Assembly (NCBI GenBank): GCA_964441235.1
Contig: CAYTUQ010000061.1
Span: 1-20,933 of the forward strand
From: BS750m-G69 sp964441235
Lineage (GTDB): Bacteria > Fidelibacterota > UBA2242
Reading direction: 5' to 3'
DNA length: 20,933 bases
The notes beneath the pieces are model-generated. The model worked only from the letters and a program-made list of their open reading frames with translations, made no database searches and was not told the DNA's origin. Positions 8,240 through 15,623 of the stretch are shown here, one piece after another. Positions within the stretch are counted from its first letter, which is position 1, and the number at the start of each line of letters is the position of its first letter. The translations under genes were made by a program, and so were the position numbers.

Positions 8240-9901
8240 ATGAAGGTATTGGTAAAATGTTTATTAGCTCTTGCTATTATAAGTAGTATTGGGAGTGGTA
8301 AAAACCTTGAGGAGTATATTAACGAAGCTGAAGCTTACCAAGAATCTGGTAAGATTCAACAGGCTATAAGCACAATGGAGGATGCAGTAAAAGAATATCC
8401 AAATAGTTCCATAGCGTACACAAAATTAGGGATTTTTATAAGTATGCAGGTACAAGGGATAAAAGACTTTACTGAAATATTCAAGGCGATTGAGCGAGCT
8501 TTTAGAATGTGGGACAAGGCAATTTCATTTGACCCCAATAACTTTACTGCCAGATTTTACCGGGGAAGCTGGGGAGTGAACATACCTAAATTCGTTGGGC
8601 AATTAGAAAAGGGAATTAATGACCTTGAATTCCTTATTCAAGTATTCGGACAATCTCCTGATCCAACTGCAAAAGAGCAACTCGTGAGCGCCTACAATCT
8701 TTTAGGGACTGGCTATCAAAAGCAGGGAGAATATCAAAAGGCAAATCAATCTTATGAAAAGTTGATTAATATAGTCCCAGGGACAAAGTATGCAGATGAA
8801 GCAAAAGAAAATATTAATAGAATTGTTCTTTTTGAGAAATGGCAATCTCAACGCAATAAGAGAAAAAAGCCATACGACCCAGCAATTATGGAATTGGAGG
8901 AAAAGGTTCGAAAAGAATCGAATAATACCGATCTATTGATAGAATTAGGAGAAGCATATTTTGATGCTGAAAATTATGAAGAAGCGGAGAGAGTATTGGA
9001 GAAAGCTGTTAGTTTAGACTCGTCGAATCTAAAAGCACATAGATTACTTGCATTGACACTAGGAGAAATTGCAATGGAAGGATATGATCAGAGAATTTAC
9101 ATGGATACGGACTTTCGTACTAACCTTGTATTTGAGTCGATGAAATTTTTTGATAAGGCTGTTAATCTTACACCAGAGGATATTGAGTTAAGGCTTTTAA
9201 GGGGCGCTGTCGGAACGGAAATGCCATTCTTCGTGGGAAAGCTTGATCAGGCAATAGATGATTTAAATTGTGTTTTAAAGAGTGATGCTCCTGATTCAAT
9301 TAAGGCGAATGCTTTGTACTATCTTGGTATGGCATATCAGAAAAAAGCAACGACACACTGGATTCAGGTGGTTACAGAATATTCAAACTCCGAAGCTTCA
9401 CGGATGGTATTTGATGAGATGATCCCTGCTGTAAAACATGTCGATTTATCAAAATATCGTTATCCTATACTTATTATTGACTTTGTCCTTGGATTCAGGG
9501 ATGAATTGGCACCACAAACTGCAGTATGGATTGAGGACAAGAATGGTAAATTTGTTAAAACCGTCTATGTTTCTGGATTTAGTGGATATGCTAAAGAAAA
9601 GCAAGTTAACCTTCCCATGTGGACAAATTCTTCTGAATTCGTTGATGTTGATGGAGTAACAGGTGCGAGCATAAATTTAGGACATCATATATATGTCTGG
9701 GATTTAAAGGGTGTTTCGTTTAGAAAAGTGAAGTCAGGAGAATATATCATAAAAGTAGAGGTTGCCTATTGGCCAAGTATGAAATATCAGTTAGTCTCGG
9801 CTGCTATTAAATTGGGGAAAAAGGAAGCACGAGTAGTAGTCAAGGAAGGGAATTTAATACCATACTTGGAAGTTAAGTATTTTCCTAAAGGAGGTAAGTA
9901 A
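8240..9901 (+). CDS. Exported TPR protein with C-terminal DUF2271-like domain
   Basis: A 553-residue protein with a Sec signal peptide (MKVLVKCLLALAIISSIGSG), so periplasmic or surface-facing. Residues about 23-200 and 215-370 hold tetratricopeptide repeats (for example YQKQGEYQKANQSYEKLINI and LGEAYFDAENYEEAERVLEK). The last 150 residues resemble DUF2271: AVWIEDKNGKFVKTVYVSG, then VDGVTGAS, then HIYVWDLKG and GEYIIKVEV. DGVTGAS matches the shape of the DxxS/TGAT/S site used for covalent FMN attachment by ApbE, which is known to accompany some DUF2271 proteins; no ApbE gene is in view. AGGAG precedes the ATG. The stop codon directly adjoins the duplicated amidase fragment. Confidence 0.8.
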   Translation: MKVLVKCLLALAIISSIGSGKNLEEYINEAEAYQESGKIQQAISTMEDAVKEYPNSSIAYTKLGIFISMQVQGIKDFTEIFKAIERAFRMWDKAISFDPNNFTARFYRGSWGVNIPKFVGQLEKGINDLEFLIQVFGQSPDPTAKEQLVSAYNLLGTGYQKQGEYQKANQSYEKLINIVPGTKYADEAKENINRIVLFEKWQSQRNKRKKPYDPAIMELEEKVRKESNNTDLLIELGEAYFDAENYEEAERVLEKAVSLDSSNLKAHRLLALTLGEIAMEGYDQRIYMDTDFRTNLVFESMKFFDKAVNLTPEDIELRLLRGAVGTEMPFFVGKLDQAIDDLNCVLKSDAPDSIKANALYYLGMAYQKKATTHWIQVVTEYSNSEASRMVFDEMIPAVKHVDLSKYRYPILIIDFVLGFRDELAPQTAVWIEDKNGKFVKTVYVSGFSGYAKEKQVNLPMWTNSSEFVDVDGVTGASINLGHHIYVWDLKGVSFRKVKSGEYIIKVEVAYWPSMKYQLVSAAIKLGKKEARVVVKEGNLIPYLEVKYFPKGGK

Positions 9902-10246
9902 ATATTTTCTAAATCGCCAACCTAATTTCGATTTCATTACATCATAAATCAGACTGGTATTTCCCTGGCGAAAAGGTATAAAAGAGAAAAAACGATCCAG
10001 ATATATGTCTATATGTTTTAACTTTTTGTCAACAATTACTTTTTCAATACGGGTTTTTGGCGGAATTTCCACAGGATATTTTTTATAAATACATGAATTG
10101 ATGAATTTCTCAACTCTTTTATGAGCAGCTTTGCCTGGTTTTTCTATTTTAGAATAATTTTACACCTGTTTCTGGATTGCAATTAATGAACATCCTGAAA
10201 GTATTAGCAATCCAATGTAAAAAGTAAAAACGAAGATTCTTTTCAT
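9902..10246 (-). pseudogene. Truncated second copy of the golvesin-amidase lipoprotein 5' end
   Basis: On the minus strand this copies codons 1 to about 115 of the amidase gene at 7065-7410, at roughly nine identical bases in ten by eye. The start and lipobox (LILSGCS) are kept. At codon 29 the intact gene has ATG TAT but this copy has GTG TAA, an in-frame stop. After it the frame stays aligned (KIEKPGKAAHKRVEKFINS and so on) to WRFRKY, where homology ends exactly at the stop of the TPR gene. The rest of the amidase is absent. It is a dead paralogue: a 5' fragment with a nonsense mutation. Confidence 0.9.
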
Positions 10247-10400
10247 ATTAGCAAATCCCCGGATTAAGTTTATACGTTTTTCTAAAAAAATAGAAAAATC
10301 ATTCGTTTTATAAAAAACCTTAATAATCTAATTTATTTGTCAATAAGATATAAGCACAAATTTTGCCTGTTATTAATAGCAAAAGCATTGATTTTGTAGA

Positions 10401-10429
10401 TTGACAGTATTACTTTTAAATCCTATGAC
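10401..10429 (+). promoter_or_regulatory. Sigma70-like promoter upstream of the ParB/HEPN/methyltransferase operon
   Basis: TTGACA (10401-10406), 17-base spacer, TATGAC (10424-10429). The first downstream ORF is the 40-residue one at 10488. No other promoter-like pair of this quality lies between here and the methyltransferase, consistent with one transcript. Confidence 0.45.
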
Positions 10430-10487
10430 GGCAAATCAGGAAATAATAAGTTGAGAAACACTATTTAGATTAAAGGGATATTCGACC

Positions 10488-10610
10488 ATGTTAAAAAATA
10501 AACGCAATAAATATGCGCATAACGACGATATTTGGGATAATAAACAAACCATCATTATAGTTAACCAGGTGTTGGCAACAGTATCAATTGGTGTTGATTA
10601 TGAAAAATAA
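10488..10610 (+). CDS. Small 40-residue ORF overlapping the ParB-like gene
   Basis: An ATG ORF with AAAGGG about 8 bases upstream, ending in TAA inside the start of the ParB-like gene: the last 11 bases (ATGAAAAATAA) hold both the ParB ATG and this stop. Such overlap suggests translational coupling. The product (begins MLKNKRNKYAHNDDIWDNKQ) has a basic start and a hydrophobic middle. I do not recognise it. It could be a leader ORF that controls ParB translation or a real small protein. Confidence 0.4.
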   Translation: MLKNKRNKYAHNDDIWDNKQTIIIVNQVLATVSIGVDYEK

Positions 10611-11535
10611 AAAACGTGTTGAGGGGAAGTTACTTTACATACCTGTTGACAATATTAGTCCAAATCCTGAAAACCCCAGATTAATTTTCGACCAAGATAA
10701 GTTAGACATATTGGCTGAATCAATTTCGGAAGTAGGAATTCTTGTTCCTTTAATTGTTTTCAAAGAGGATGATTCCAAGTACATTCTTTTAGATGGTGAA
10801 CGTAGGTGGAGATGTGCAATAACTTTAAATATAGATGAAGTACCGGCAAACATGATCCCAAAGCCCACCAAAATCCAGAACCTTTTAACTATGTTCAATA
10901 TCCACAATGTTAGAGAAGAGTGGGAATTAATGCCAACAGCTCTGAAGCTTGGAGAGTTAATGGATGAGCTTAACATTACAAATGAGCGTAGATTAAGTGA
11001 ACTTACTAGTTTAAAAGTAGGAACAATAAGACGTTGTAAAATTCTCCTCAATATACCGAGAAAATATAAAAAAGATTTATTGAATAGGAAGTACAAACCT
11101 GATTTATTCATTGAGATGGAAGTTAAAGTTCTCCGAAAATTAGAAAAACATGCTCCAGGCTTATATCAAGAATATGGTCGTGCTCGACTGATTGACATTT
11201 TTGTTGAGATGTATAATAAGGGGAAAATCAAAGCTGTTACTGACTTCCGTCTCTTTCAGAAAGTCATTCAAGCGGGGAATATTGGTTTAGAAACAGAAAC
11301 TGTTGAAGAATTAATAGAAAAAGTTGTTGTTAAACAAGAACTTGACTTTAAAGAATCATACGAAGTTATCGAAGACCTAGTTAATATTTCAAAAGTCGAA
11401 CAGAAAGCCTCTCATCTTTTATATACTTTCAGAACTTTAGATTATAAGAAAATGAAGAAGGATGAGAAGAAAAGATTGCGTTCAACACTAATTGAACTGA
11501 GAAAGAGCATAGATGAGGTTCTTAAAGATCTCTAG
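10600..11535 (+). CDS. ParB-like N-terminal domain protein with HTH, no ParA partner
   Basis: A 311-residue protein. Residues about 11-85 form the ParB/Srx (CTPase-type) domain: YIPVDNISPNPENPR and the nucleotide-box DGERRWRCA (residues 65-73). IHNVREEWELMPTALKLGEL matches the second ParB box, and LSELTSLKVGTIRRCKILL matches its helix-turn-helix (about 130-158). The C-terminus is Lys/Glu-rich and helical, possibly for dimerisation. ParB proteins bind specific DNA sites and clamp DNA using CTP; here no parA is present, so partition is unlikely and a regulatory or defence role is more plausible. I choose the ATG at 10600, coupled to the small ORF, over TTG 10588 and GTG 10591. It is followed after 13 bases by the HEPN gene. 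Confidence 0.85.
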   Translation: MKNKKRVEGKLLYIPVDNISPNPENPRLIFDQDKLDILAESISEVGILVPLIVFKEDDSKYILLDGERRWRCAITLNIDEVPANMIPKPTKIQNLLTMFNIHNVREEWELMPTALKLGELMDELNITNERRLSELTSLKVGTIRRCKILLNIPRKYKKDLLNRKYKPDLFIEMEVKVLRKLEKHAPGLYQEYGRARLIDIFVEMYNKGKIKAVTDFRLFQKVIQAGNIGLETETVEELIEKVVVKQELDFKESYEVIEDLVNISKVEQKASHLLYTFRTLDYKKMKKDEKKRLRSTLIELRKSIDEVLKDL

Positions 11536-11548
11536 GAAAAATTGAAAA

Positions 11549-12397
11549 ATGTCTACTGAATATGGGATGGAAGAACTTAAAGCCCTACTTAAAACTCATT
11601 TCAATAATGAAGAATTTCTTGTAGAAGAAGATAAAATTTTAGATAGAGAAATTAGGTGGCGGCCCCCCATATACGCTAGTAAAAATGAGGAAGAATTAAT
11701 AGTTGATGTTAGGTTAAACAATTCTATCCCTAATTTCTGGTTAGATACATACAAGAGTACATATCAGAAATTTCCGAACAGCAAGATTTTCATTGCAATA
11801 CCTAAAGATATTGTGATACCCTATGTTTTAGGGAAAAAACTTGAGGAGAACAATGTAGGAATCATCTCAGTTGATACTGAGGAAATTACATATCCACTTG
11901 AACCAGGATCTTACGATGAAAGAGAAACTAGTAAAGTTATCAGAAAGAAACTTGATGCAAGAATAAATAAATCCTTCTATGAAGATCTTGGAAGTTATAT
12001 CAAAGGTATCCAGACAGCCATAAACATATATGAAATTGGTCATCCAAGAGAAGCTATTGGTGTTATAGGTAGAGAATTAGAACAGGCAATTGATGATTTT
12101 CTAATTGATGCTAATAAGAAACATAAGATTTCCATCTCGGAACGTAGACGAAAAGGTATGAGTTTCGATGATAAAATCAATTTTCTACATTCCACCAATA
12201 ACCGAGGACGAGGAAAACCAAGAAATATTCAAGCAAGTGAAAAAACAAAAATGCTTTCAGTAAAGTGGGATAGAAATATTGGTGATCATCCCGCAGAGGA
12301 AGAAGAAATTGAACAGATGGTCAGAGATTCTCGAGCAATACTGGAGTTAGGTATTAACATGATACGTTTAATGAAAACTAAAAGAGAAACACTCTAA
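11549..12397 (+). CDS. Putative nuclease: degenerate PD-(D/E)XK-like N-terminus and HEPN-like C-terminus
   Basis: A 282-residue protein I do not recognise as a named family. The N-terminal half looks like a restriction-endonuclease-type core: EEELIVDVRLNN (residues 47-58, with D53-V-R55 where E/D-x-K is expected), KIFIAIPKDI (79-88) and VGIISVD (103-109). The C-terminal half is helical and resembles HEPN/DUF4145: REAIGVIGRELEQAIDDF (167-184), then SVKWDRNIGDHPA with R242 and H247. This is an Rx4H spacing, the RNase motif of HEPN toxins, and a helix with DSRAILELGINMI follows. It is the middle gene between the ParB-like gene and the adenine methyltransferase. AGGA precedes the ATG. An RNA- or DNA-cutting effector role is inference. 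Confidence 0.6.
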   Translation: MSTEYGMEELKALLKTHFNNEEFLVEEDKILDREIRWRPPIYASKNEEELIVDVRLNNSIPNFWLDTYKSTYQKFPNSKIFIAIPKDIVIPYVLGKKLEENNVGIISVDTEEITYPLEPGSYDERETSKVIRKKLDARINKSFYEDLGSYIKGIQTAINIYEIGHPREAIGVIGRELEQAIDDFLIDANKKHKISISERRRKGMSFDDKINFLHSTNNRGRGKPRNIQASEKTKMLSVKWDRNIGDHPAEEEEIEQMVRDSRAILELGINMIRLMKTKRETL

Positions 12398-12419
12398 TCA
12401 ATAGATTCCATAGATTGAG

Positions 12420-13259
12420 ATGAAAGATAGAACTCATGAAACAATAAAACCATTCCTTCGATGGGCTGGGGGAAAGACACGCTCCATTCCATTCTTAGAA
12501 TCCCACCTCCCATATAATTTCCAAGATATTGGAACATATTATGAACCCTTTCTAGGAGCTGGTAGTCTATTTTTTCATCTGACTCCAAAAAGATCGGTTT
12601 TATCGGACAGAAACAAGGATCTAATTGAGTGTTATTTAGCAATTAAAGACAATCCTAAACTAGTCTCGAAATACCTCAATCAACATAAAAAACGAACTAA
12701 TGAAAAGTATTATTATCAAATGCGAGAGAAGTATAATAGGTCGAGAAGTTCTATTTCCAGATCTGCATTATTCCTATATCTGAATAAAACATGTTTCAAC
12801 GGCATTTGGAGAGTAAACAATAAAAATGAATTTAATGTACCTTATGGGTATAAAGAGCCGCCTCATTTACCATCAGGTCAAGAACTTGTTAGTATCTCAA
12901 AAACATTGTATACTGTAAAATTATTACACTTAGATTATCATGATGCTGTGAAATATACGAAAGCAGGAGATTTTGTATATTTCGATCCTCCATACCCTCC
13001 ATTAAATGGAACATCCTATTTTACTCATTATACCAAAGAACGATTTTCGGAAGATGATCATAAAGAACTTTCTGAGGTTGCTCTAGAATTATCAAAGAAA
13101 GGATGTTATGTTATAATCTCAAACTCAGATACAAAGTATATACGATCATTATATGATGATAATTTTAATATCTATGAACTTGAAGTTGTGCGTTTGATTC
13201 GGACAGATGGGAAACGATACAAGGTCAAAGAAGTTGCAATAACCAATTACGAGGTCTAA
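12420..13259 (+). CDS. Dam-family DNA adenine-N6 methyltransferase
   Basis: A 279-residue D12-class enzyme that transfers a methyl group from SAM to adenine N6. Motif I region: RWAGGK (14-19) and EPFLGAGSLFFHL (42-54). The middle target-recognition part is LNKTCFNGIWRVNNKNEFNV (121-140). Catalytic motif IV: FVYFDPPYPP (185-194, DPPY at 189-192), followed by SYFTHYTKERF, typical of the Dam/DpnM group. Full length, so likely active. GATC is the usual target of this group, but specificity cannot be read here. It begins 22 bases after the HEPN gene, in the same operon. Dam-type enzymes are often modification partners of restriction systems, which fits the neighbour. Confidence 0.9.
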   Translation: MKDRTHETIKPFLRWAGGKTRSIPFLESHLPYNFQDIGTYYEPFLGAGSLFFHLTPKRSVLSDRNKDLIECYLAIKDNPKLVSKYLNQHKKRTNEKYYYQMREKYNRSRSSISRSALFLYLNKTCFNGIWRVNNKNEFNVPYGYKEPPHLPSGQELVSISKTLYTVKLLHLDYHDAVKYTKAGDFVYFDPPYPPLNGTSYFTHYTKERFSEDDHKELSEVALELSKKGCYVIISNSDTKYIRSLYDDNFNIYELEVVRLIRTDGKRYKVKEVAITNYEV

Positions 13260-13443
13260 TCAACTTCATTCGGTCGTCGTCAAAGACCTTGAAAAACTGA
13301 AACAGTTCCTTGTTACCTGTCTACCTACTCCCACTAAATCGGGATACGATAGATAAATAGCGAAACAAAGATTTGCCTGCCAATCGTAGTCCTGATGCTA
13401 ATTGGGACGAAAATTGGCTTGCTCATCGTAACGAAGTGTAGAG
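13260..13443. other. Spacer between methyltransferase and tRNA-Ser with a short coding-like tail
   Basis: On the plus strand, bases just after the methyltransferase stop stay open for about 30 codons (containing VVKDLEKLKQFLVTCLPTPT) to TAA near 13356, without a start codon. This may be the C-terminal scrap of a lost gene. No terminator or att-like repeat of the tRNA end is visible. Confidence 0.25.
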
Positions 13444-13532
<89 letters not shown>

Positions 13533-13546
13533 CAAAAAACGTGCAT

Positions 13547-13575
13547 ATTTTAAATCTATTAAGGAGAACAGGCAA
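13547..13575 (-). promoter_or_regulatory. Promoter of tRNA-Ser
   Basis: On the minus strand, TTGCCT (-35, 13570-13575), exactly 17 bases, then TAAAAT (-10, 13547-13552). The tRNA begins 14 bases after the -10, giving a leader of about 7 bases. Confidence 0.55.
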
Positions 13576-14022
13576 GAAAATAGTTATAACTTATAATGTA
13601 TTTTACACCGTGAGAATCAACAGTAAAACTACTAGTATGAGTACCATCATTACTGCTATCAGATAAGACTGCTCGCTTTTTATCATCATTAATTTCATGT
13701 CCAAAATGTATCAATACTAATTCACCAGGATCATAGGGGATATATTAAATCGAACAACAAACAACTTGCCTTAGGCATGTGTCAGTTGAGGGAAAAGTGG
13801 TTTTTTTATCGGGTTTTTCATTAACAACCGATTTTGTCATTTAGTAATAACTGAGAGCGAGAGCAGGTTTTGTGAGTTCATCATAAATAAGAAAACATGT
13901 TTAATTATAATTCGGATGTTTTCCAGCACGGTAATCACAAATCGCTGTATGATAACATCCTTCCGCTTTTTTTCTATCCACTCAAGAAAAATCTCGGTCA
14001 TATAATCCCTTTCCTTTTTCAA
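13559..14022 (-). pseudogene. Decayed coding sequence of unknown identity
   Basis: No intact gene fits this stretch. One minus-strand frame, broken by three in-frame TAA codons, reads as protein-like over 140 codons: AEGCYHTAICDYRAGKHPNY, then FLIYDELTKPALALSYY, then (13559-13744) YDPGELVLIHFGHEINDDKK and a Ser/Thr-rich tail. A second frame at 13837-14022 is open from an ATG (61 codons, MKKERDYMTEIFLEWIEKKR) and may be the in-frame beginning before a frameshift. I do not recognise the family. The overlap of the last segment with the tRNA promoter argues against it being functional. Confidence 0.3.
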
Positions 14023-14122
14023 GAATATCTTTAAAGAAATAATCTCATTGTTCTATCCTTTTTTAAATTTTATCCATTGAGCGAACAATTAAATTGACTA
14101 AAATTTAACTAAAAAATTCTAT

Positions 14123-14368
14123 TCAAATGGAAACTGGTTCTTTTTCATTTTGAATAATAATTTTCGGGTTTGTATTTTCAGGGGGAATAGGCAATCCCTT
14201 TTCTTTTAGAAGTTTCACATGTTCCAACATCCCCCATTTGGCCTTATAAAGGCAGTCTTCAACTGAATTACCAACGACGGTAAACCCCTTAAGGTCTTTT
14301 GAATAAAATTCGAAAAAATCAGGTTCTTCAGTTGCCTCAATAATTAATGAATATTTCAAATAAATCAT
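14123..14368 (-). CDS. hicB: HicB-family antitoxin
   Basis: An 81-residue protein with the HicB RNase-H-like antitoxin pattern: YSLIIEATEEPDFFEFYSKD, then LKGFTVVGNSVEDCLYKAKW, then HVKLLKEKGLPIPP, which is the diagnostic end of the fold. HicB neutralises the mRNA-cleaving toxin HicA and represses its own operon. No extra DNA-binding domain is seen after the fold. The upstream gene, a hicA remnant ending at 14371, is 2 bases away, the normal toxin-first order, but it is broken, so this antitoxin is an orphan. Confidence 0.85.
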   Translation of the reverse strand: MIYLKYSLIIEATEEPDFFEFYSKDLKGFTVVGNSVEDCLYKAKWGMLEHVKLLKEKGLPIPPENTNPKIIIQNEKEPVSI

Positions 14369-14370
14369 TT

Positions 14371-14487
14371 TTAACCTCTATATTTATTTTTTAGACCAGC
14401 TGCTTTTAAAATTGCATGATAGGTTCCTGAAGGTATTTCTTTCGCTCCATGATAATCTACCCGAATTAATTTATTCCAACCTTGTTC
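14371..14487 (-). pseudogene. hicA: C-terminal remnant of a HicA toxin
   Basis: The frame open from 14487 to the TAA at 14371 reads GWNKLIRVDYHGAKEIPSGT and then HAILKAAGLK. This matches the C-terminal strand-helix of HicA (conserved H-x-KE-x2-GT-x3-ILK-x-AGL). Upstream, an in-frame TAG (14488-14490) stops it. The conserved N-terminal part and the catalytic His are not found in this frame. A neighbouring frame carries CIPPPKRTALVVRTIRNK up to the same point, so a frameshift joined to unrelated or mutated sequence is likely. The toxin should be inactive. Confidence 0.65.
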
Positions 14488-14519
14488 CTAATTGTACGAA
14501 CCACTAAAGCAGTACGTTT

Positions 14520-14582
14520 AGGGGGTGGAATACAAAGAACTTTAATATAATACACAAAAAATTGAGATTTATTCCACCCCCT
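14520..14582. repeat. Perfect 13-bp inverted repeat bounding 63 bases
   Basis: AGGGGGTGGAATA (14520-14532) and TATTCCACCCCCT (14570-14582) are exact inverted copies with a 37-base AT-rich centre. The element lies just upstream of the broken hicA. It could be a tiny MITE-like insertion, a recombination site or a long-loop hairpin; no flanking target duplication is evident. Confidence 0.55.
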
Positions 14583-14670
14583 GAAGTTCCCGATACACTC
14601 ACTACTCTCATTTCGTTCCTTATCGGGGAGGGCGAAGAAAGTACCATGAATGGTGCTATTTTCATCAAAC

Positions 14671-14693
14671 AGGGCACTTTAGTGCCCTTTCTT
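14671..14693 (+). terminator. Hairpin terminator, possibly bidirectional
   Basis: AGGGCACT and AGTGCCCT form a perfect 8-bp stem (functionally about 7 bp with a 4-base loop), followed by TTCTTT on the plus strand. On the minus strand it lies about 85 bases after the vapC stop and may end that transcript, though the U-tract there is poor. No plus-strand gene directly precedes it. Confidence 0.5.
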
Positions 14694-14773
14694 TGAATAG
14701 ACGTAGTGATTTATCTCCTCGTTGTTTTGCAAAACCAGTTTCTATGGTACAAATGTTTAGATTTTACATAAAA

Positions 14774-15232
14774 TCATCTTATTTCGTTTACTTTTTCATG
14801 ATCAATTCTCTTTAACCAATCCACTTCATCAAAATCCTTATCAAAACTGATAATATATTCTATATCCATCTCTTTAGCTACCAAAGCAATTAATGCGTCA
14901 TGAAAGTTTAGTTTTCCATTGTGCGTTTCAATAATACTCATAATTTCATTATAGAGCTCTGGTACTCGGGGATAAATCCATGTGATCATTTTTTCGGGAA
15001 CCAACTTATTCAGTTCTTTGAATGCTTTGTCAAATTCATTATTTCTTCCTTTTTCTTCAAGACGCCTTGCGACTACTGATATTACTTCATTCAATACACA
15101 ATCTAAATAGATTCCTTTCGCATCCAATTTTTTCAATGTATTCATCAAAATCCCTGATTTCAAGTGCCAAACATCCTTCTCATCAACTAATGCTATTAGA
15201 AAATTGGAATCATATATCATTTTATCCATCAT
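14774..15232 (-). CDS. vapC: PIN-domain toxin, VapC type
   Basis: A 152-residue PIN-domain ribonuclease. The acidic quartet is visible: D8 (MIYDSNFLIAL), E49 (LNEVISVVARR), D112 (NFHDALIALVAK) and D131/D133 (SFDKDFDEV). VapC toxins cut tRNA or rRNA when freed from VapB. The start ATG at 15232 overlaps the end of the antitoxin gene by 11 bases, with GGAG 7 bases upstream inside the antitoxin, indicating coupled translation. A terminator-like hairpin follows downstream. Full length, so probably active. The RNA target cannot be told. Confidence 0.88.
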   Translation of the reverse strand: MMDKMIYDSNFLIALVDEKDVWHLKSGILMNTLKKLDAKGIYLDCVLNEVISVVARRLEEKGRNNEFDKAFKELNKLVPEKMITWIYPRVPELYNEIMSIIETHNGKLNFHDALIALVAKEMDIEYIISFDKDFDEVDWLKRIDHEKVNEIR

Positions 15233-15440
15233 ATATTTTCTCCGAATCTATTAAAGCATTACCGCCAATAGATATAATTCCTTTGAGATTTAGTATTTTT
15301 TTCGCTGGTATAAATTTTGGTTTTGATTGCTCATGTTCTATTTTAGCTTCTTTTAATATCCCTTCCAGTTCTTTAGAAGAAAGTTGTGATAATATCCGTC
15401 CAATTTCTTCTTTTGGTAAATTCAATGTTACTATTGGCAT
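15222..15440 (-). CDS. vapB: VapB-like antitoxin
   Basis: A 72-residue protein upstream of and overlapping the PIN toxin gene. The N-terminus (MPIVTLNLPKEEIGRILSQL) suits a ribbon-helix-helix DNA-binding domain (beta strand, then a helix). The C-terminal half (KFIPAKKILNLKGIISIGG, then NALIDSEKIYDG) is the usual toxin-wrapping tail, where A-x-L-x-G-x-IS-x-GGNA is seen in PIN-associated antitoxins. AAAGGAGG, a near-ideal ribosome-binding site, precedes the ATG. It should repress its own operon; the operator is probably near the promoter at 15624-15651. Confidence 0.82.
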   Translation of the reverse strand: MPIVTLNLPKEEIGRILSQLSSKELEGILKEAKIEHEQSKPKFIPAKKILNLKGIISIGGNALIDSEKIYDG

Positions 15441-15460
15441 TATTTTCCTCCTTTTAAGCT

Positions 15461-15607
15461 TTATAAATGTTTAAATTTTTCGGCAGCTTTTTGAATATCT
15501 TTCATATGAGCTACTGCTTTTTCTCCTACCATTGCGATGAATTCACTATTATATTTCTTTTTAACTACCAGATTACAAGCTATACATTTATACTCTTTTC
15601 CTCGCAT
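15461..15607 (-). CDS. Small CxxC protein at the head of the vapBC operon
   Basis: A 48-residue ORF on the same strand, 20 bases before vapB. GGGGG-type ribosome-binding sequence lies 4 bases before the ATG. The product begins MRGKEYKCIACNLVVKKKYN, giving one C-x2-C knuckle, then a helical segment AHMKDIQKAAEKFKHL with a His. It could bind a metal as a dimer or as a half ribbon. I do not recognise the family. Its place behind the same promoter suggests a third member of the toxin-antitoxin unit, which is inference. Confidence 0.55.
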   Translation of the reverse strand: MRGKEYKCIACNLVVKKKYNSEFIAMVGEKAVAHMKDIQKAAEKFKHL

Positions 15608-15623
15608 TTTTCCCCCACAACTT

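Noticed and set aside
14728..14742. Palindrome GTTTTGCAAAAC as an operator
   Set aside because: A single AT-rich 12-bp palindrome with no second copy near a promoter; expected by chance.
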